From Roseovarius arcticus (GTDB taxonomy: Bacteria; Pseudomonadota; Alphaproteobacteria; Rhodobacterales; Rhodobacteraceae), in NCBI RefSeq assembly GCF_006125015.1, contig NZ_SZZN01000001.1, positions 4,037,875 to 4,101,874 on the forward strand: a stretch of 64,000 nt of DNA, read 5' to 3'. The notes beneath the pieces are model-generated. The model had not been told where the DNA came from. It worked only from the letters and a program-made list of their open reading frames with translations, and made no database searches. A program made the position numbers and the translations under genes. Shown piece after piece: positions 26,792 through 35,254 of this stretch. Positions within the stretch are counted from its first letter, which is position 1, and each line of letters opens with the position of its first letter.

Positions 26792-27585
26792 TCAGCAAAT
26801 CTCCGGATGGATTTGTAGGCGTGCCAGGTTCCGTGACCCAGTACGGGAAAGACGATCGCCAACCCTAACAGTCCTGTCACGACGCTGAACGCCAACCCGC
26901 CTGCGACGATCGCCCCCCACGCCAGCGCCACCCGCAAGTTCTGGTTGGTCATCGCAAAGCTGAGGCCAAGAGAGGTCAGCGCGTCGCGGCGTTCGGCCAT
27001 AATCATAGGTATAGAAAACAGACTGAGCGCAAAGGCAAACGCCGCGAAAAGCCCGCCGACAGCGCTTCCAACCAGGATCAGCATCCAGCCCCGTACGGTG
27101 GTGAGCACGTTAACGAACGCATCCTCAGCACCCGGAAACGGCGTAAGGCCGAAGAATAGCGCATACAGCAGGTCGGCAATGCGGATCCAGAACAGTACGA
27201 GTATCCCGAGCATCAGTCCGGCAAAGGCCAACTGACTGAACGGTACACGCCGCACCCATAGCATCCGCCACAAGCTGATCGTCTCGCCCTGCTCCAGCGC
27301 GCGGCTTTTCTCGTATAGGCCGATGGCAAAAAACGGCCCCACTATCAGAAACCCCGAAATCGTTGGCAGTGCAAGGTACAGAAGTCCCGCTGAATAGAGC
27401 CCCCAGAGAATGGCGTATGACAAAAGGACGAGGAAAACGCCGTAGGCTATGCTTGATGCGGGACCGGCGCGGAAGTCACTCCAGCCAGCCGATAGCCAGC
27501 CTAAGGCTGCGTTAGCGGGCAAGGACCGTCCAAGGGTAGACGCCGGTCTATCAGGGGCGCGGAGCGTTGGGAGAGGTTCCAGCAT
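26788..27585 (-). CDS. DUF2189 integral membrane protein
   Basis: A 265-residue protein with six hydrophobic segments and the motif GWLSAGWSDFRAGPASSIAYG near the start, characteristic of DUF2189. Genes of this family are commonly found in alphaproteobacterial cytochrome oxidase loci, but the function is unknown. It sits between the small ccoP-coupled peptide (10-base gap) and ccoS (4-base overlap), so it belongs to the cbb3 operon. A role in oxidase assembly is inferred from position only. Confidence 0.85.
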   Translation of the reverse strand: MLEPLPTLRAPDRPASTLGRSLPANAALGWLSAGWSDFRAGPASSIAYGVFLVLLSYAILWGLYSAGLLYLALPTISGFLIVGPFFAIGLYEKSRALEQGETISLWRMLWVRRVPFSQLAFAGLMLGILVLFWIRIADLLYALFFGLTPFPGAEDAFVNVLTTVRGWMLILVGSAVGGLFAAFAFALSLFSIPMIMAERRDALTSLGLSFAMTNQNLRVALAWGAIVAGGLAFSVVTGLLGLAIVFPVLGHGTWHAYKSIRRFAE

Positions 27586-27595
27586 ATCAGACCTT

Positions 27596-27754
27596 TCAAC
27601 AGGCGGGTTTTGCAGCGTTGGCTTGTGCGGACAACGTGCAATCAGGCTGCGAACGTACGGCGACCGTGATCAGATGCGCGTTAGCGGCAATGAATATGCC
27701 CGTTGCCACAAGCGCGCCTGTGATGGCCAATCTGCGTTGTGTCGTGCCGCTCAT
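27596..27754 (-). CDS. Small membrane peptide in the cbb3 operon (52 residues)
   Basis: A 52-residue frame beginning MSGTTQRRLAITGALVATG, with one membrane helix (about residues 9-32) and a periplasmic tail with two Cys (DCTLSAQ and the C-terminal KPAC). Its ATG overlaps the ccoP stop (ATGA, 27751-27754), a strong sign of coupled translation. It is not CcoQ, which is present separately at 28668. No family was recognised. Position and topology suggest a small oxidase-associated or assembly protein; this is inference. Confidence 0.68.
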   Translation of the reverse strand: MSGTTQRRLAITGALVATGIFIAANAHLITVAVRSQPDCTLSAQANAAKPAC

Positions 27755-28671
27755 TTTTGACCCTCCACTGCGCGCTGGGGCAGGTTCGCGACATAAAGGG
27801 CAAGCAAGTTTATCTCGGCGGTCGTCAGGCGGCCTGACCATGCAGGCATCACGCCTTGCCGTCCGTTGCGTAGCGTGGCTGATACGCTCGCGCGATCCTG
27901 ACCATAGATGACTGCGTGATCGATCAGCGATGGCGCCCCATTCATCATTCCGCCGCCGCCATTTTCGGCGTGGCACGAGCTGCAGTTATCGGCAAAGAGG
28001 GTCGCGCCCGCTCCATCAGGGTCTGCCGTGCCCTGAGGCATCGCGGTGACATAATCTGTCAGCGCGATACGCTCGCCACGCTCCAGATAGTCAAAGGCGG
28101 GCATCTGCGCAAAACGGGCGTCTTCATTGAGGCTGTTTATACCAACATGCAAAGTTTCCGCTATCGTTTCCGGGTCGCCGCCCCATAGCCAGTAATTATC
28201 GTTCAGTGCCGGAAAATTGGGTCCACCGCCCCCGTCGCTACCGTGACAAGCCGCGCAATTGTCCTGAAACAGGCGATCTGCGGCGACCATGGCCGGTAGC
28301 ATCAACGTATCGTCAGCCTGTAGCGTTGCGAAGTCGCCTGTTTCGAATTTTGCTAACCAATTGTTGCGATCCGCGCTGATGGCCTGATACCGCTCAACGG
28401 CCATTTCGCCCTGATCCAGACCCAGCAGACCGCGCGTGTAATTTTGCCCTGTCGGCCAAGCGGGCAGCAGTACCCAGGCGATGATCGAATAGACGACGGT
28501 TAAAGCCAGCGCCCAGAGCGCGATCTTGGGAAAGGGGGTGTTCAACTCGCGGATGCCGTTCCAGTCATGTCCGGTCGTGTCGTATCCGGTGACGGGATCG
28601 ACCTCGCGGTGGCCTGTGTGCGGATCAATTTCTTCGTCGTCCTGCGGATTGAGGCGTGGATCATCTGTCAT
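27751..28671 (-). CDS. ccoP: cbb3-type cytochrome c oxidase subunit III (CcoP)
   Basis: A 306-residue di-haem cytochrome c. The N-terminus has HTGHREVDPVTGYDTTGHDWNGI-like family features (DPVTGYDTTGHDWNGIREL), a membrane helix near residues 50-68, and two haem motifs, CAACHGSDG and CSSCHAENG. It feeds electrons from soluble cytochrome to CcoO/CcoN. ATG at 28671 overlaps the ccoQ stop; the long upstream frame to 28842 lacks family similarity. It is the fourth structural gene of ccoNOQP. Confidence 0.95.
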   Translation of the reverse strand: MTDDPRLNPQDDEEIDPHTGHREVDPVTGYDTTGHDWNGIRELNTPFPKIALWALALTVVYSIIAWVLLPAWPTGQNYTRGLLGLDQGEMAVERYQAISADRNNWLAKFETGDFATLQADDTLMLPAMVAADRLFQDNCAACHGSDGGGGPNFPALNDNYWLWGGDPETIAETLHVGINSLNEDARFAQMPAFDYLERGERIALTDYVTAMPQGTADPDGAGATLFADNCSSCHAENGGGGMMNGAPSLIDHAVIYGQDRASVSATLRNGRQGVMPAWSGRLTTAEINLLALYVANLPQRAVEGQK

Positions 28672-28835
28672 TTGCGATCCTCCCCGGCCTGATCTGGCAG
28701 GATAGAGTTTGCCATCCTCTCTTGTTCGGCGCGGCGCTTGGGATTGTAGGCGCGGATTGCGACAATCAGCAAAAAGCCCATCATCCAGATCGGGCCAAAG
28801 ATCTTGGCGATGAGGACGAATGTTTCGTGGCTCAT
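28668..28835 (-). CDS. ccoQ: cbb3-type cytochrome c oxidase subunit IV (CcoQ/FixQ)
   Basis: A 55-residue protein: MSHETFVLIAKIFGPIWMMG continuing through one membrane helix to AIRAYNPKRRAEQERMA. The helix followed by YNPKRR is typical of CcoQ. CcoQ stabilises binding of CcoP to the oxidase core. It overlaps ccoO at its start (28832-28835) and ccoP at its end (28668-28671), each by 4 bases, so all are translationally coupled. Confidence 0.92.
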   Translation of the reverse strand: MSHETFVLIAKIFGPIWMMGFLLIVAIRAYNPKRRAEQERMANSILPDQAGEDRK

Positions 28836-29560
28836 TGCGCACCCCCTGGCAAAAGGCCGTAGGCCGCGTTGGTCAGCGTGCCAAGCGATTGAAGATAGGC
28901 TACGACCGCATCCATTTCTGTCAGTTGTGAGGGGTTGCCGTCAAAAGCACGCACCGCAACACCCTCGCCATATCTTTCGCGAACCGCATCACCTGCGTCG
29001 GTTTCGGGCTGGCTTTGCCCAATGGCATCGGCGATCGCCGCCTCGACCATCTCGGGGCCATATGGCACGCCCAGTCGCGCCAATGTTGCCAATTGATCGC
29101 TCAGAAGTTCGGTGTCGAGCGCCCGCGTTAGCCAAGGATAAGCTGGCATGATCGAGGCGGGCACAACGCTACGCGGATCGATCAGGTGCTGACTGTGCCA
29201 ATCGTCAGAATACTTCTCTCCCAAACGCGCCAGATCGGGCCCCGTCCGTTTGGAGCCCCAGAGCATCGGATGATCATACGCGCTCTCGGCGGCCAGTGAG
29301 TAGGGGCCGTAACGGTCCAGCTCATCCGCGAGGCTACGCACCATCTGGCTGTGGCAGGCATAGCATCCCTCGCGAATATAGATTTCGCGCCCGGCCAGCT
29401 CCAGTGGGGTATGCGGGCGCATATCATCGGGAATCTCTACTGTTTCGTCGATGGTAAAGAGCGGCGCGATTTCGACAATACCCCCTATAGATGCGGCGAC
29501 AATGATGCCGACCACCAGGCCCATCGACATCTTTTCCAGATTGTAATGAAGTCTCAGCAT
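28832..29560 (-). CDS. ccoO: cbb3-type cytochrome c oxidase subunit II (CcoO)
   Basis: A 242-residue mono-haem membrane cytochrome. It has an N-terminal membrane helix (GLVVGIIVAASIGGIVEIAPL), the haem site EGCYACHSQMVR, and the family landmarks YGPYSLAAESAYDHPMLWGS and RTGPDLARLGEKYSDDWH. It begins 6 bases after ccoN. The length matches the family, and the Met axial ligand region IMPAYPWL is present. Confidence 0.96.
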   Translation of the reverse strand: MLRLHYNLEKMSMGLVVGIIVAASIGGIVEIAPLFTIDETVEIPDDMRPHTPLELAGREIYIREGCYACHSQMVRSLADELDRYGPYSLAAESAYDHPMLWGSKRTGPDLARLGEKYSDDWHSQHLIDPRSVVPASIMPAYPWLTRALDTELLSDQLATLARLGVPYGPEMVEAAIADAIGQSQPETDAGDAVRERYGEGVAVRAFDGNPSQLTEMDAVVAYLQSLGTLTNAAYGLLPGGAQ

Positions 29561-29566
29561 ATTTTC

Positions 29567-31204
29567 TTACTCCGCCGGCAGCGGTCTGAGGGGCACATCG
29601 CGCGGCTCTAGCATGTCGGTCGCAGTGCGGAACGTTGCACGGCAATTCAGCGCGCAAATCACTGCACCTGTCAGGAACATCCCGCCACCGATGGTACGGA
29701 TCAAATAATAGGGCGCCATCGCCTGCACGGATTCGACAAAGCTATAGGACAGCGCGCCGTTCTCATCATAGGCACGCCACATCAGGCCTTGGGTGATACC
29801 AGCGTTCCACATCGCAACGACGTAGACGAGGGTGCCACCGACAGCGAGCCAGAAGTGCCACTCAATCGCACGCGGCCACGCCATAGTTTCGCGCCCCGAT
29901 AACTGGGGGACCATGGTGTAGATCGCACCGAAAATGATCATCGCAACCCAGCCCAGCGTGCCGGAATGCACATGGCCCACCGTCCAATCAGTGTAGTGGC
30001 TCAGCGAATTCACGGGCCGGATCGCCAGAAACGAGCCCTCAAAGGTAGACAGCCCGTAGAAAACCGCCGCCACGAACATAAATCGAAGCGTCGCATCATC
30101 GCGCACCTTGTGCCACGCGCCGTTAAGCGTCGCGATGGCGTTGCCCGCAGACGCCCAGGATGGCACCAGCAACATCACCGAAAATGTCATGCCGAGGGTT
30201 TGCACCCAGTAGGGCAGGGCAGTGTAGTGAAGATGGTGCGAGCCCACCCAGATGTAGAAAAACACGATCCCCCAGAAGCTGAGGATAGACAGCCGATAAG
30301 ACCAGATGGGGCGACCCGATCTGACGGGCAGATAATAGTAGAGCATCCCCAGAAAGCCCGAAGTCAAGAAGAACGCGACGGCGTTGTGCCCGTACCACCA
30401 CTGAATCATAGCATCTTGAACGCCGGCCCAAATGGTAAAGCTGTCTGCCGCATTCCAGCGCACCGGTATCGCGAGATTGTTGACGATATGCAGCATCGCC
30501 ACGACCAAGATGAACGCCAGATAATACCAATTCGCAACGTAGATGTGCGCCTCGTGCCGCCGGGCGAGTGTGCGGATATAGACGACGAAATAGACGACCC
30601 AAACGATGACCAGCCACAGATCGGCATACCATTCAGCCTCGGCGTATTCCTTGGACTGAGTGCTGCCCATCAAATAGCCGCTGACCGCCCACAGACAGAA
30701 CAGGTTAAAACCTATGATCACAAACCACGGGCTGATCGCATCTGCCATCCGGGTCCGGGCGGTGCGTTGAAGCACGTAAAACGACGTCGCGATCAGGGCA
30801 TTGCCGCCAAATCCAAAAATGATTCCGGTCGTATGGACGGGCCGCAACCGTCCGAAGCTGGTCCATGGCAGCGCAGGCGTAGCTTCGGGCCAATAAAGTA
30901 GCGCGGAGACCCAAACGCCAACCGCCATCGCGAAGATTGCCCAGATCAGCGTCATCACGATACCAAAACGCGTCGGTCCGTCAAAATAGCGGTCATGCCG
31001 CTCTGCGCCCGGCGCGGCGTCATAGAACGAGCCGCCGACACGAAAAATCAGAAACATCCCCAGTATCATCGCCATCGCGCCATGCACTGCCATGACCCCG
31101 CCCCCGGCAGACGCCGCCATGAGGAAGCCCAAGATCGCCAGCGCAATCGATAGGGTAAAAGCGACCTGACGTTCGGCGCTACTAAGTGTTCCGGCTGCCG
31201 TCAT
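29567..31204 (-). CDS. ccoN: cbb3-type cytochrome c oxidase subunit I (CcoN)
   Basis: A 545-residue catalytic subunit with about twelve membrane helices. It binds haem b and the b3-CuB centre where O2 is reduced. The CuB ligands are visible in WWYGHNAVAFFLT and GSHHLHYTALPYW. The haem-ligand histidines are in DWTVGHVHSGTLGW and in the helix-2 region RPVHTTGIIFGFG. Its start overlaps the end of the upstream Rrf2 gene (TAATG-type overlap at 31204), so oxidase expression is coupled to that regulator. High-affinity oxidases of this type serve microaerobic respiration. Confidence 0.97.
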   Translation of the reverse strand: MTAAGTLSSAERQVAFTLSIALAILGFLMAASAGGGVMAVHGAMAMILGMFLIFRVGGSFYDAAPGAERHDRYFDGPTRFGIVMTLIWAIFAMAVGVWVSALLYWPEATPALPWTSFGRLRPVHTTGIIFGFGGNALIATSFYVLQRTARTRMADAISPWFVIIGFNLFCLWAVSGYLMGSTQSKEYAEAEWYADLWLVIVWVVYFVVYIRTLARRHEAHIYVANWYYLAFILVVAMLHIVNNLAIPVRWNAADSFTIWAGVQDAMIQWWYGHNAVAFFLTSGFLGMLYYYLPVRSGRPIWSYRLSILSFWGIVFFYIWVGSHHLHYTALPYWVQTLGMTFSVMLLVPSWASAGNAIATLNGAWHKVRDDATLRFMFVAAVFYGLSTFEGSFLAIRPVNSLSHYTDWTVGHVHSGTLGWVAMIIFGAIYTMVPQLSGRETMAWPRAIEWHFWLAVGGTLVYVVAMWNAGITQGLMWRAYDENGALSYSFVESVQAMAPYYLIRTIGGGMFLTGAVICALNCRATFRTATDMLEPRDVPLRPLPAE

Positions 31205-31632
31205 TATGCTGCCCCTTTAAGGCGCGCCGATGGCGCAAGTGCAATGTCGGCCAAGGTCGACCGATCAAAATCGGCAAAGAAGGCAGCTTCGGCAGAGCGC
31301 AGCCGTGCCTTGAGCCTGCAGTGCCCGTCTATTGTGCATTGGCCGCCATCGGCGGAGAAGCATTCAACTAGCACCTGTCCCTCTTCGAGAATGCGCGCCA
31401 CCTGCCCAAGGCTGATCTCGGAAGGATCGCGCGCCAGCGTCGCACCGCCACCGCTTCCCCGACGGGTCACTACGATTCCGCCCGCGGCCAGTTTCTGCAT
31501 GATTTTGGCAAGGTGATGACGCGACAGGTCAAATTCATCCGCCAGTTCTGCCGTCGAAAATCCGCGCTCAGGCGCACTGGCCATTCGCATCAGCATCCGA
31601 AATCCAAAATCCGTGAAGGAGGTAAAACGCAT
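31204..31632 (-). CDS. Rrf2 family transcriptional regulator (NsrR/RirA-like)
   Basis: A 142-residue iron-sulphur winged-helix regulator. It starts MRFTSFTDFGFRMLMRMA and has the recognition helix region STAELADEFDLSRHHLAKIM and the wing VTRRGSGGGATLARDP. Three cysteines (ECFSADGGQCTIDGHCRLK; spacing C-x7-C-x5-C) sit where NsrR/IscR-type regulators bind an Fe-S cluster. It may thus sense nitric oxide, iron or oxygen. ATG at 31632 follows GGGGAG; an upstream extension to 31668 lacks a ribosome-binding site. It is the first gene of the ccoNOQP operon and probably autoregulates it. Confidence 0.9.
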   Translation of the reverse strand: MRFTSFTDFGFRMLMRMASAPERGFSTAELADEFDLSRHHLAKIMQKLAAGGIVVTRRGSGGGATLARDPSEISLGQVARILEEGQVLVECFSADGGQCTIDGHCRLKARLRSAEAAFFADFDRSTLADIALAPSARLKGAA

Positions 31633-31829
31633 CCACCACTCCCCATTTAATTGGTATTTTTTTTGCACATTAACATGGGATTGCGCGCATGCAAACTGAA
31701 ACTGGTCATAAACTATGCTCGTTTCTGTTGCTTAGAGCGACCGTTTGGGGTGTTTGAGCTAACGTCTGGATCACTGGACGGATCGGTACTAGCCTAACCG
31801 CAGATGCTAACCAAGAGGAGCGCGCCGAC

Positions 31830-32627
31830 GTGACGGACTTGATCGCAAAGGACTGGTTCAAAGCGCGCCAGCTGGATGACGGCATCACGCACATCCACGA
31901 AATTCACGTCGCCAATTGGCTGCGCTGCAACATCTGGCATGTCAAAGGACGGGACCGTGATCTGATCATTGACACTGGCATGGGCCTGCGCCCGATGATC
32001 AAAGAGATCGCGCAATTATCAGAACGCCCTATCACCGCGATCATGACCCACAGCCATTTTGATCATGCGGGCGGTATGCATGAGTTCGCAGACCGCTGCG
32101 GCCATGCCAACGAGGCACAGATTATCGCAGCTCCTACAGCAACAAACACAGTGGCCGATAGTGGTTATGTGCGGGCAGAAACCTTTGCCATGCTGCCGTG
32201 GAAGGGGTTTTCGCATGAGACATATGAGGTGAAACCGGCCCCTCTGACGCAACTGTTGGATGAAGGCGATATCGTCGATTTGGGCGACCGGATATTTCAC
32301 GTATTTCACCTGCCTGGGCATTCGCCCGGATCTATCGCGCTGTATGAAAAGGCGACCGGCATCCTCTTCAGTGGTGACGTGATCTATGACGGCGCCCTCA
32401 TTGACGATCTCTATCATTCCGAAGCTGAGGTTCTATCGCAGTCTCATGCCCGCTTGCGCGAACTCCCTATAAGCACAGTGCATGCGGGGCATTTCGCCTC
32501 GTTCGGACAGGCTCGCATGCACGCGCTACTTGATGAATACGCAAGCGGCGGGCTGCGCGTTGGCGATCCCGAAACGTGGATTGCGGGTAAAATGACAGGG
32601 GGCGCGGGAGGAGGTTCAGGTGATTGA
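31830..32627 (+). CDS. Metallo-beta-lactamase fold hydrolase
   Basis: A 265-residue cytoplasmic enzyme with a complete dinuclear metal site: THSHFDHAGG (HxHxDH), His in HLPGHSPGSIALY, Asp in FSGDVIYDG, and a final His in TVHAGHFASF. The start is GTG at 31830, with AGAGGAG nine bases upstream. The family includes glyoxalase II, lactonases and sulphur dioxygenases; the substrate is not evident. It is divergent from the cbb3 operon, with 197 bases between them, and stands alone. Confidence 0.9.
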   Translation: MTDLIAKDWFKARQLDDGITHIHEIHVANWLRCNIWHVKGRDRDLIIDTGMGLRPMIKEIAQLSERPITAIMTHSHFDHAGGMHEFADRCGHANEAQIIAAPTATNTVADSGYVRAETFAMLPWKGFSHETYEVKPAPLTQLLDEGDIVDLGDRIFHVFHLPGHSPGSIALYEKATGILFSGDVIYDGALIDDLYHSEAEVLSQSHARLRELPISTVHAGHFASFGQARMHALLDEYASGGLRVGDPETWIAGKMTGGAGGGSGD

Positions 32628-33012
32628 GGCCTCGCAAGAGTGGTTATAGCGGTCGGTAGACTGGCGGGGATCAGGCTGGCCATTTGATCGAAACGGCTGG
32701 CGCAAATGCGCGGCCTCTTCAGGTTGAACAGGTCAAGTTTGCTCGACCTTCTTTAGCCTCTAGGCGCGGACGGTCCGGCTTGTATGTCGCGAAGCCCAGA
32801 TCAAACCGACCTTTCAGCACGCCGACCAGGGATAAGGCAGCAATGCGAAGCGTCTTACGAGGGCAATGGCCACCTCTTCCAGCGGGATCATCTCGAAGGA
32901 CGGCCTCAAGCAACGTCGTCTCCTTGCCTGTTCCCCGGCCAAAACCGCTTCGCCGGCGGGGGGCCAGGTCCAAGATATTGGCTTGCCGCGAGATCAGCGG
33001 TCGGCCGAGATC
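32628..33012. other. Non-coding or decayed stretch before the VOC remnant
   Basis: About 385 bases where frames on both strands are open but Arg/Ser/Pro-rich and unlike any family I recognise. The 5' part of the VOC-type gene that ends at 33374 should lie here but cannot be read, so this is probably decayed sequence. Confidence 0.4.
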
Positions 33013-33374
33013 ATGAGGACGAAAGTGGCATCGGCCAAATGTGCACGGACGTCCTTGGCCCCGGCTGGGCACTTCGGCGCACCGCGCATCTGGCAGCGGT
33101 TGACTGCATTGGATTCGCGCTATTCGATTTCGTGCAGGACAAACTACAATTCTGCCAGCACAGCACGTTTCACTTCGCTATTCAGTATCCCGACCTAGGA
33201 AGGCCAGCTGGCCAAGCTTGTCGCGGCAGGTTGCAAGCAGCGGACGCACGTGCGGGAGCAAATTCCCAAGATAAACCCCACCGGATGGTCCAAGTCGCAG
33301 ATCCCGTTGGCATTGTATTCGAGCTTAGTAGCCATAGCTACAGACTGACCTATTCGGCTGGTGCCTACAGCTGA
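33013..33374 (+). pseudogene. VOC (glyoxalase-fold) family protein remnant with two opposite frameshifts
   Basis: The 3' two-thirds of a VOC-like protein can be followed by switching frame. The first part carries EDESGIGQMCTDVLGPGW, then CIGFALFDF and FHFAIQYPDL. After a shift near 33198 it continues EGQLAKLVAAGCKQRTHVRE. After a second, opposite shift near 33268 it continues DKPHRMVQVADPVGIVFEL and SHSYRLTYSAGAYS. The shifts restore the original frame, leaving about 23 scrambled residues (starting GRPAGQACRG) in an otherwise open frame from 32784. No credible N-terminus or ribosome-binding site is visible. The VOC name comes from the C-terminal motif pattern, so it is tentative. Confidence 0.5.
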
Positions 33375-33475
33375 GCCCACAATTTCGCAGTGCAGACCGC
33401 AGCATGTGGCGGAACGTGGCACCTCAAAAAATCGGACCAGACAGTAAGTCTGTTCCAGAAAAAGGACTCCCGTTC

Positions 33476-34507
33476 ATGACCCAATCGAAAACACAAAACC
33501 GCCAATTCGTGCTGGCCGAACGTCCCAAGGGCGAACCCAACGAAAACACTCTGCGCCTTGAGACCGGCGAACTGCCCGAGCCGGGCAAAGGCCAAATGCT
33601 GCTGCGGAACGAGTATCTTTCTCTTGACCCCTATATGCGCGGCCGGATGAGCGACGCACCCTCCTACGCCGCGCCGGTCCAGATCGGCGATGTGATGGTA
33701 GGCGGCACAGTAGCGCAGGTTGTGACTTCGGACGTGGACGGCTTTGAGCAGGGCGACTGGGTTGTCGCCTTTGGCGGCTGGCAGGATTACGCGCTGTCGG
33801 ACGGCACCGGTGTTATCAACATGGGCAAACAGCCCCAGAACCCTTCTTGGGCGCTGGGCGTTTTAGGAATGCCGGGGCTTACCGCTTGGGCGGGCCTGAC
33901 ACAAATTGGCCAGCCGAAATCTGGTGAAACACTGGTCGTTGCAGGCGCCAGTGGCCCGGTCGGCGCGACAGTGGGGCAGATCGGCAAGATCCTAGGCCTG
34001 CGGGTGGTTGGCATCGCTGGCGGGGCCGAAAAATGCGCTCATGTCGTCGATACTTTGGGCTTTGACGCCTGCGTAGACTACAAAGCTGACGGCTTTGCCA
34101 AGGCGCTGAAATCTGCCGTTGCGGATGGTATTGATATCTACTTTGAGAACGTCGGCGGTGCGGTTTTTGACGCGGTCATGCCCTTGCTTAACACCTCCGC
34201 CCGGATCCCTGTCTGTGGCCTGATTTCGCAGTACAATGCCACATCGCTGCCGGATGGCCCGGACCGTTTGAGCCTACTGATGGGCACAATCCTGCGCAAA
34301 CGGATGACCATGCGCGGCTTCATCGTATTTGATGATTTTGGCCATCTCTACCCTGAGTTTTCCAGGCAGATGGGCGACTGGGTGACGCAAGGAAAGATCC
34401 AGTATCGCGAGGAAATGATCGACGGCTTGGAACAGGCGCCTGCGGCGTTTGTTGGGCTGCTGAAGGGCGAAGCTTTTGGCAAACGCGTCATCAAGCTGAG
34501 CGCCTGA
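33476..34507 (+). CDS. NADP-dependent oxidoreductase, CurA/leukotriene B4 dehydrogenase-like
   Basis: A 343-residue zinc-independent medium-chain reductase. The N-terminal domain carries RNEYLSLDPYMRGRMSD, a signature of the prostaglandin reductase/curcumin reductase branch. The nucleotide site is VVAGASGPVGATVGQIGKILG, followed by GIAGGAEKCAHV and FENVGGAVFDAV. It reduces activated C=C bonds of enones with NADPH. ATG at 33476 follows AAAGGA. The DJ-1/PfpI gene follows 29 bases later, probably in one operon for reactive carbonyl handling (inference). Confidence 0.93.
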   Translation: MTQSKTQNRQFVLAERPKGEPNENTLRLETGELPEPGKGQMLLRNEYLSLDPYMRGRMSDAPSYAAPVQIGDVMVGGTVAQVVTSDVDGFEQGDWVVAFGGWQDYALSDGTGVINMGKQPQNPSWALGVLGMPGLTAWAGLTQIGQPKSGETLVVAGASGPVGATVGQIGKILGLRVVGIAGGAEKCAHVVDTLGFDACVDYKADGFAKALKSAVADGIDIYFENVGGAVFDAVMPLLNTSARIPVCGLISQYNATSLPDGPDRLSLLMGTILRKRMTMRGFIVFDDFGHLYPEFSRQMGDWVTQGKIQYREEMIDGLEQAPAAFVGLLKGEAFGKRVIKLSA

Positions 34508-34536
34508 AATAAAAAGAACAAAAAGGTAATAAACGA

Positions 34537-35211
34537 ATGAATATTCTTATGGTTCTGACGTCGCACGACAAGCTGGGCGACACTGGCAACAAAACCGGAT
34601 TCTGGCTCGAAGAGTTTGCGGCGCCCTACTACGTGTTCAAGGATGCCGGGGCAAACGTCACGCTGGCGTCGCCCAAGGGTGGTCAGCCACCGCTTGATCC
34701 ATCCAGCGACACGGATGATGCCCAGACCGACGACACCAAGCGCTTTAAGGGCGATGATGCCGCGCAGAAGGATTTGGCAAATACCAAGGTTCTGTCCACT
34801 GTTTCTGCTGACGGGTTCGATGCGATATTCTATCCCGGCGGTCATGGCCCCCTTTGGGACCTCGCAGAAGATGGCGACAGCAAAAAGCTGATCGAGAGCT
34901 TCGCGGCCAGTGACCGCCCCATCGGCGCAGTCTGTCATGCGCCTGCTGTGTTCAAACACCCCAAAGGCGCAGACGGCCAGCCGCTGGTGTCCGGCAAGAC
35001 GGTGACCGGCTTTACCAACACCGAAGAAGAAGGCGTCGGCCTGACAGACGTAGTGCCGTTCTTGGTTGAGGACATGCTGAAGGCGAATGGCGGTGACTAT
35101 AAGAAGGGCGACGATTGGGCATCGTTCGTAGTGACTGACGGCAAGCTGGTGACAGGCCAGAATCCGGCATCCTCCGCAGAGGCTGCGCGCAAGCTGCTAG
35201 CGTTGCTTTGA
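34537..35211 (+). CDS. DJ-1/PfpI (Hsp31-like) family protein
   Basis: A 224-residue class I glutamine-amidotransferase-fold protein. It opens MNILMVLTSHDKLGDTGNKT and has the acidic residue in GFWLEEFAAPYYVF, the loop IFYPGGHGPLWDL and the nucleophile elbow GAVCHAPAVF with the catalytic Cys. The layout matches glyoxalase III/Hsp31-type proteins that detoxify methylglyoxal. It is preceded by AAAAAGGT and follows the enone reductase gene. A strong hairpin follows its stop. Confidence 0.92.
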   Translation: MNILMVLTSHDKLGDTGNKTGFWLEEFAAPYYVFKDAGANVTLASPKGGQPPLDPSSDTDDAQTDDTKRFKGDDAAQKDLANTKVLSTVSADGFDAIFYPGGHGPLWDLAEDGDSKKLIESFAASDRPIGAVCHAPAVFKHPKGADGQPLVSGKTVTGFTNTEEEGVGLTDVVPFLVEDMLKANGGDYKKGDDWASFVVTDGKLVTGQNPASSAEAARKLLALL

Positions 35212-35217
35212 AATCAC

Positions 35218-35254
35218 GGGTCCGGGGTCGCCTATATCTGGCGACCCCGGACCC
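35218..35254 (+). terminator. Long perfect hairpin after the DJ-1/PfpI gene
   Basis: GGGTCCGGGGTCGCC (35218-35232) and its exact inverse (35240-35254) form a 15-base perfect stem with a 7-base loop (TATATCT), starting 7 bases after the stop codon. No T-run follows; it may still terminate or protect the message from 3' decay. Confidence 0.55.

Noticed and set aside
31633..31829. FNR-type site upstream of the cbb3 operon
   Set aside because: The only candidate, TTGCGCGCATGCAA near 31682, lacks the TTGAT/ATCAA ends, so the match is too weak to list.
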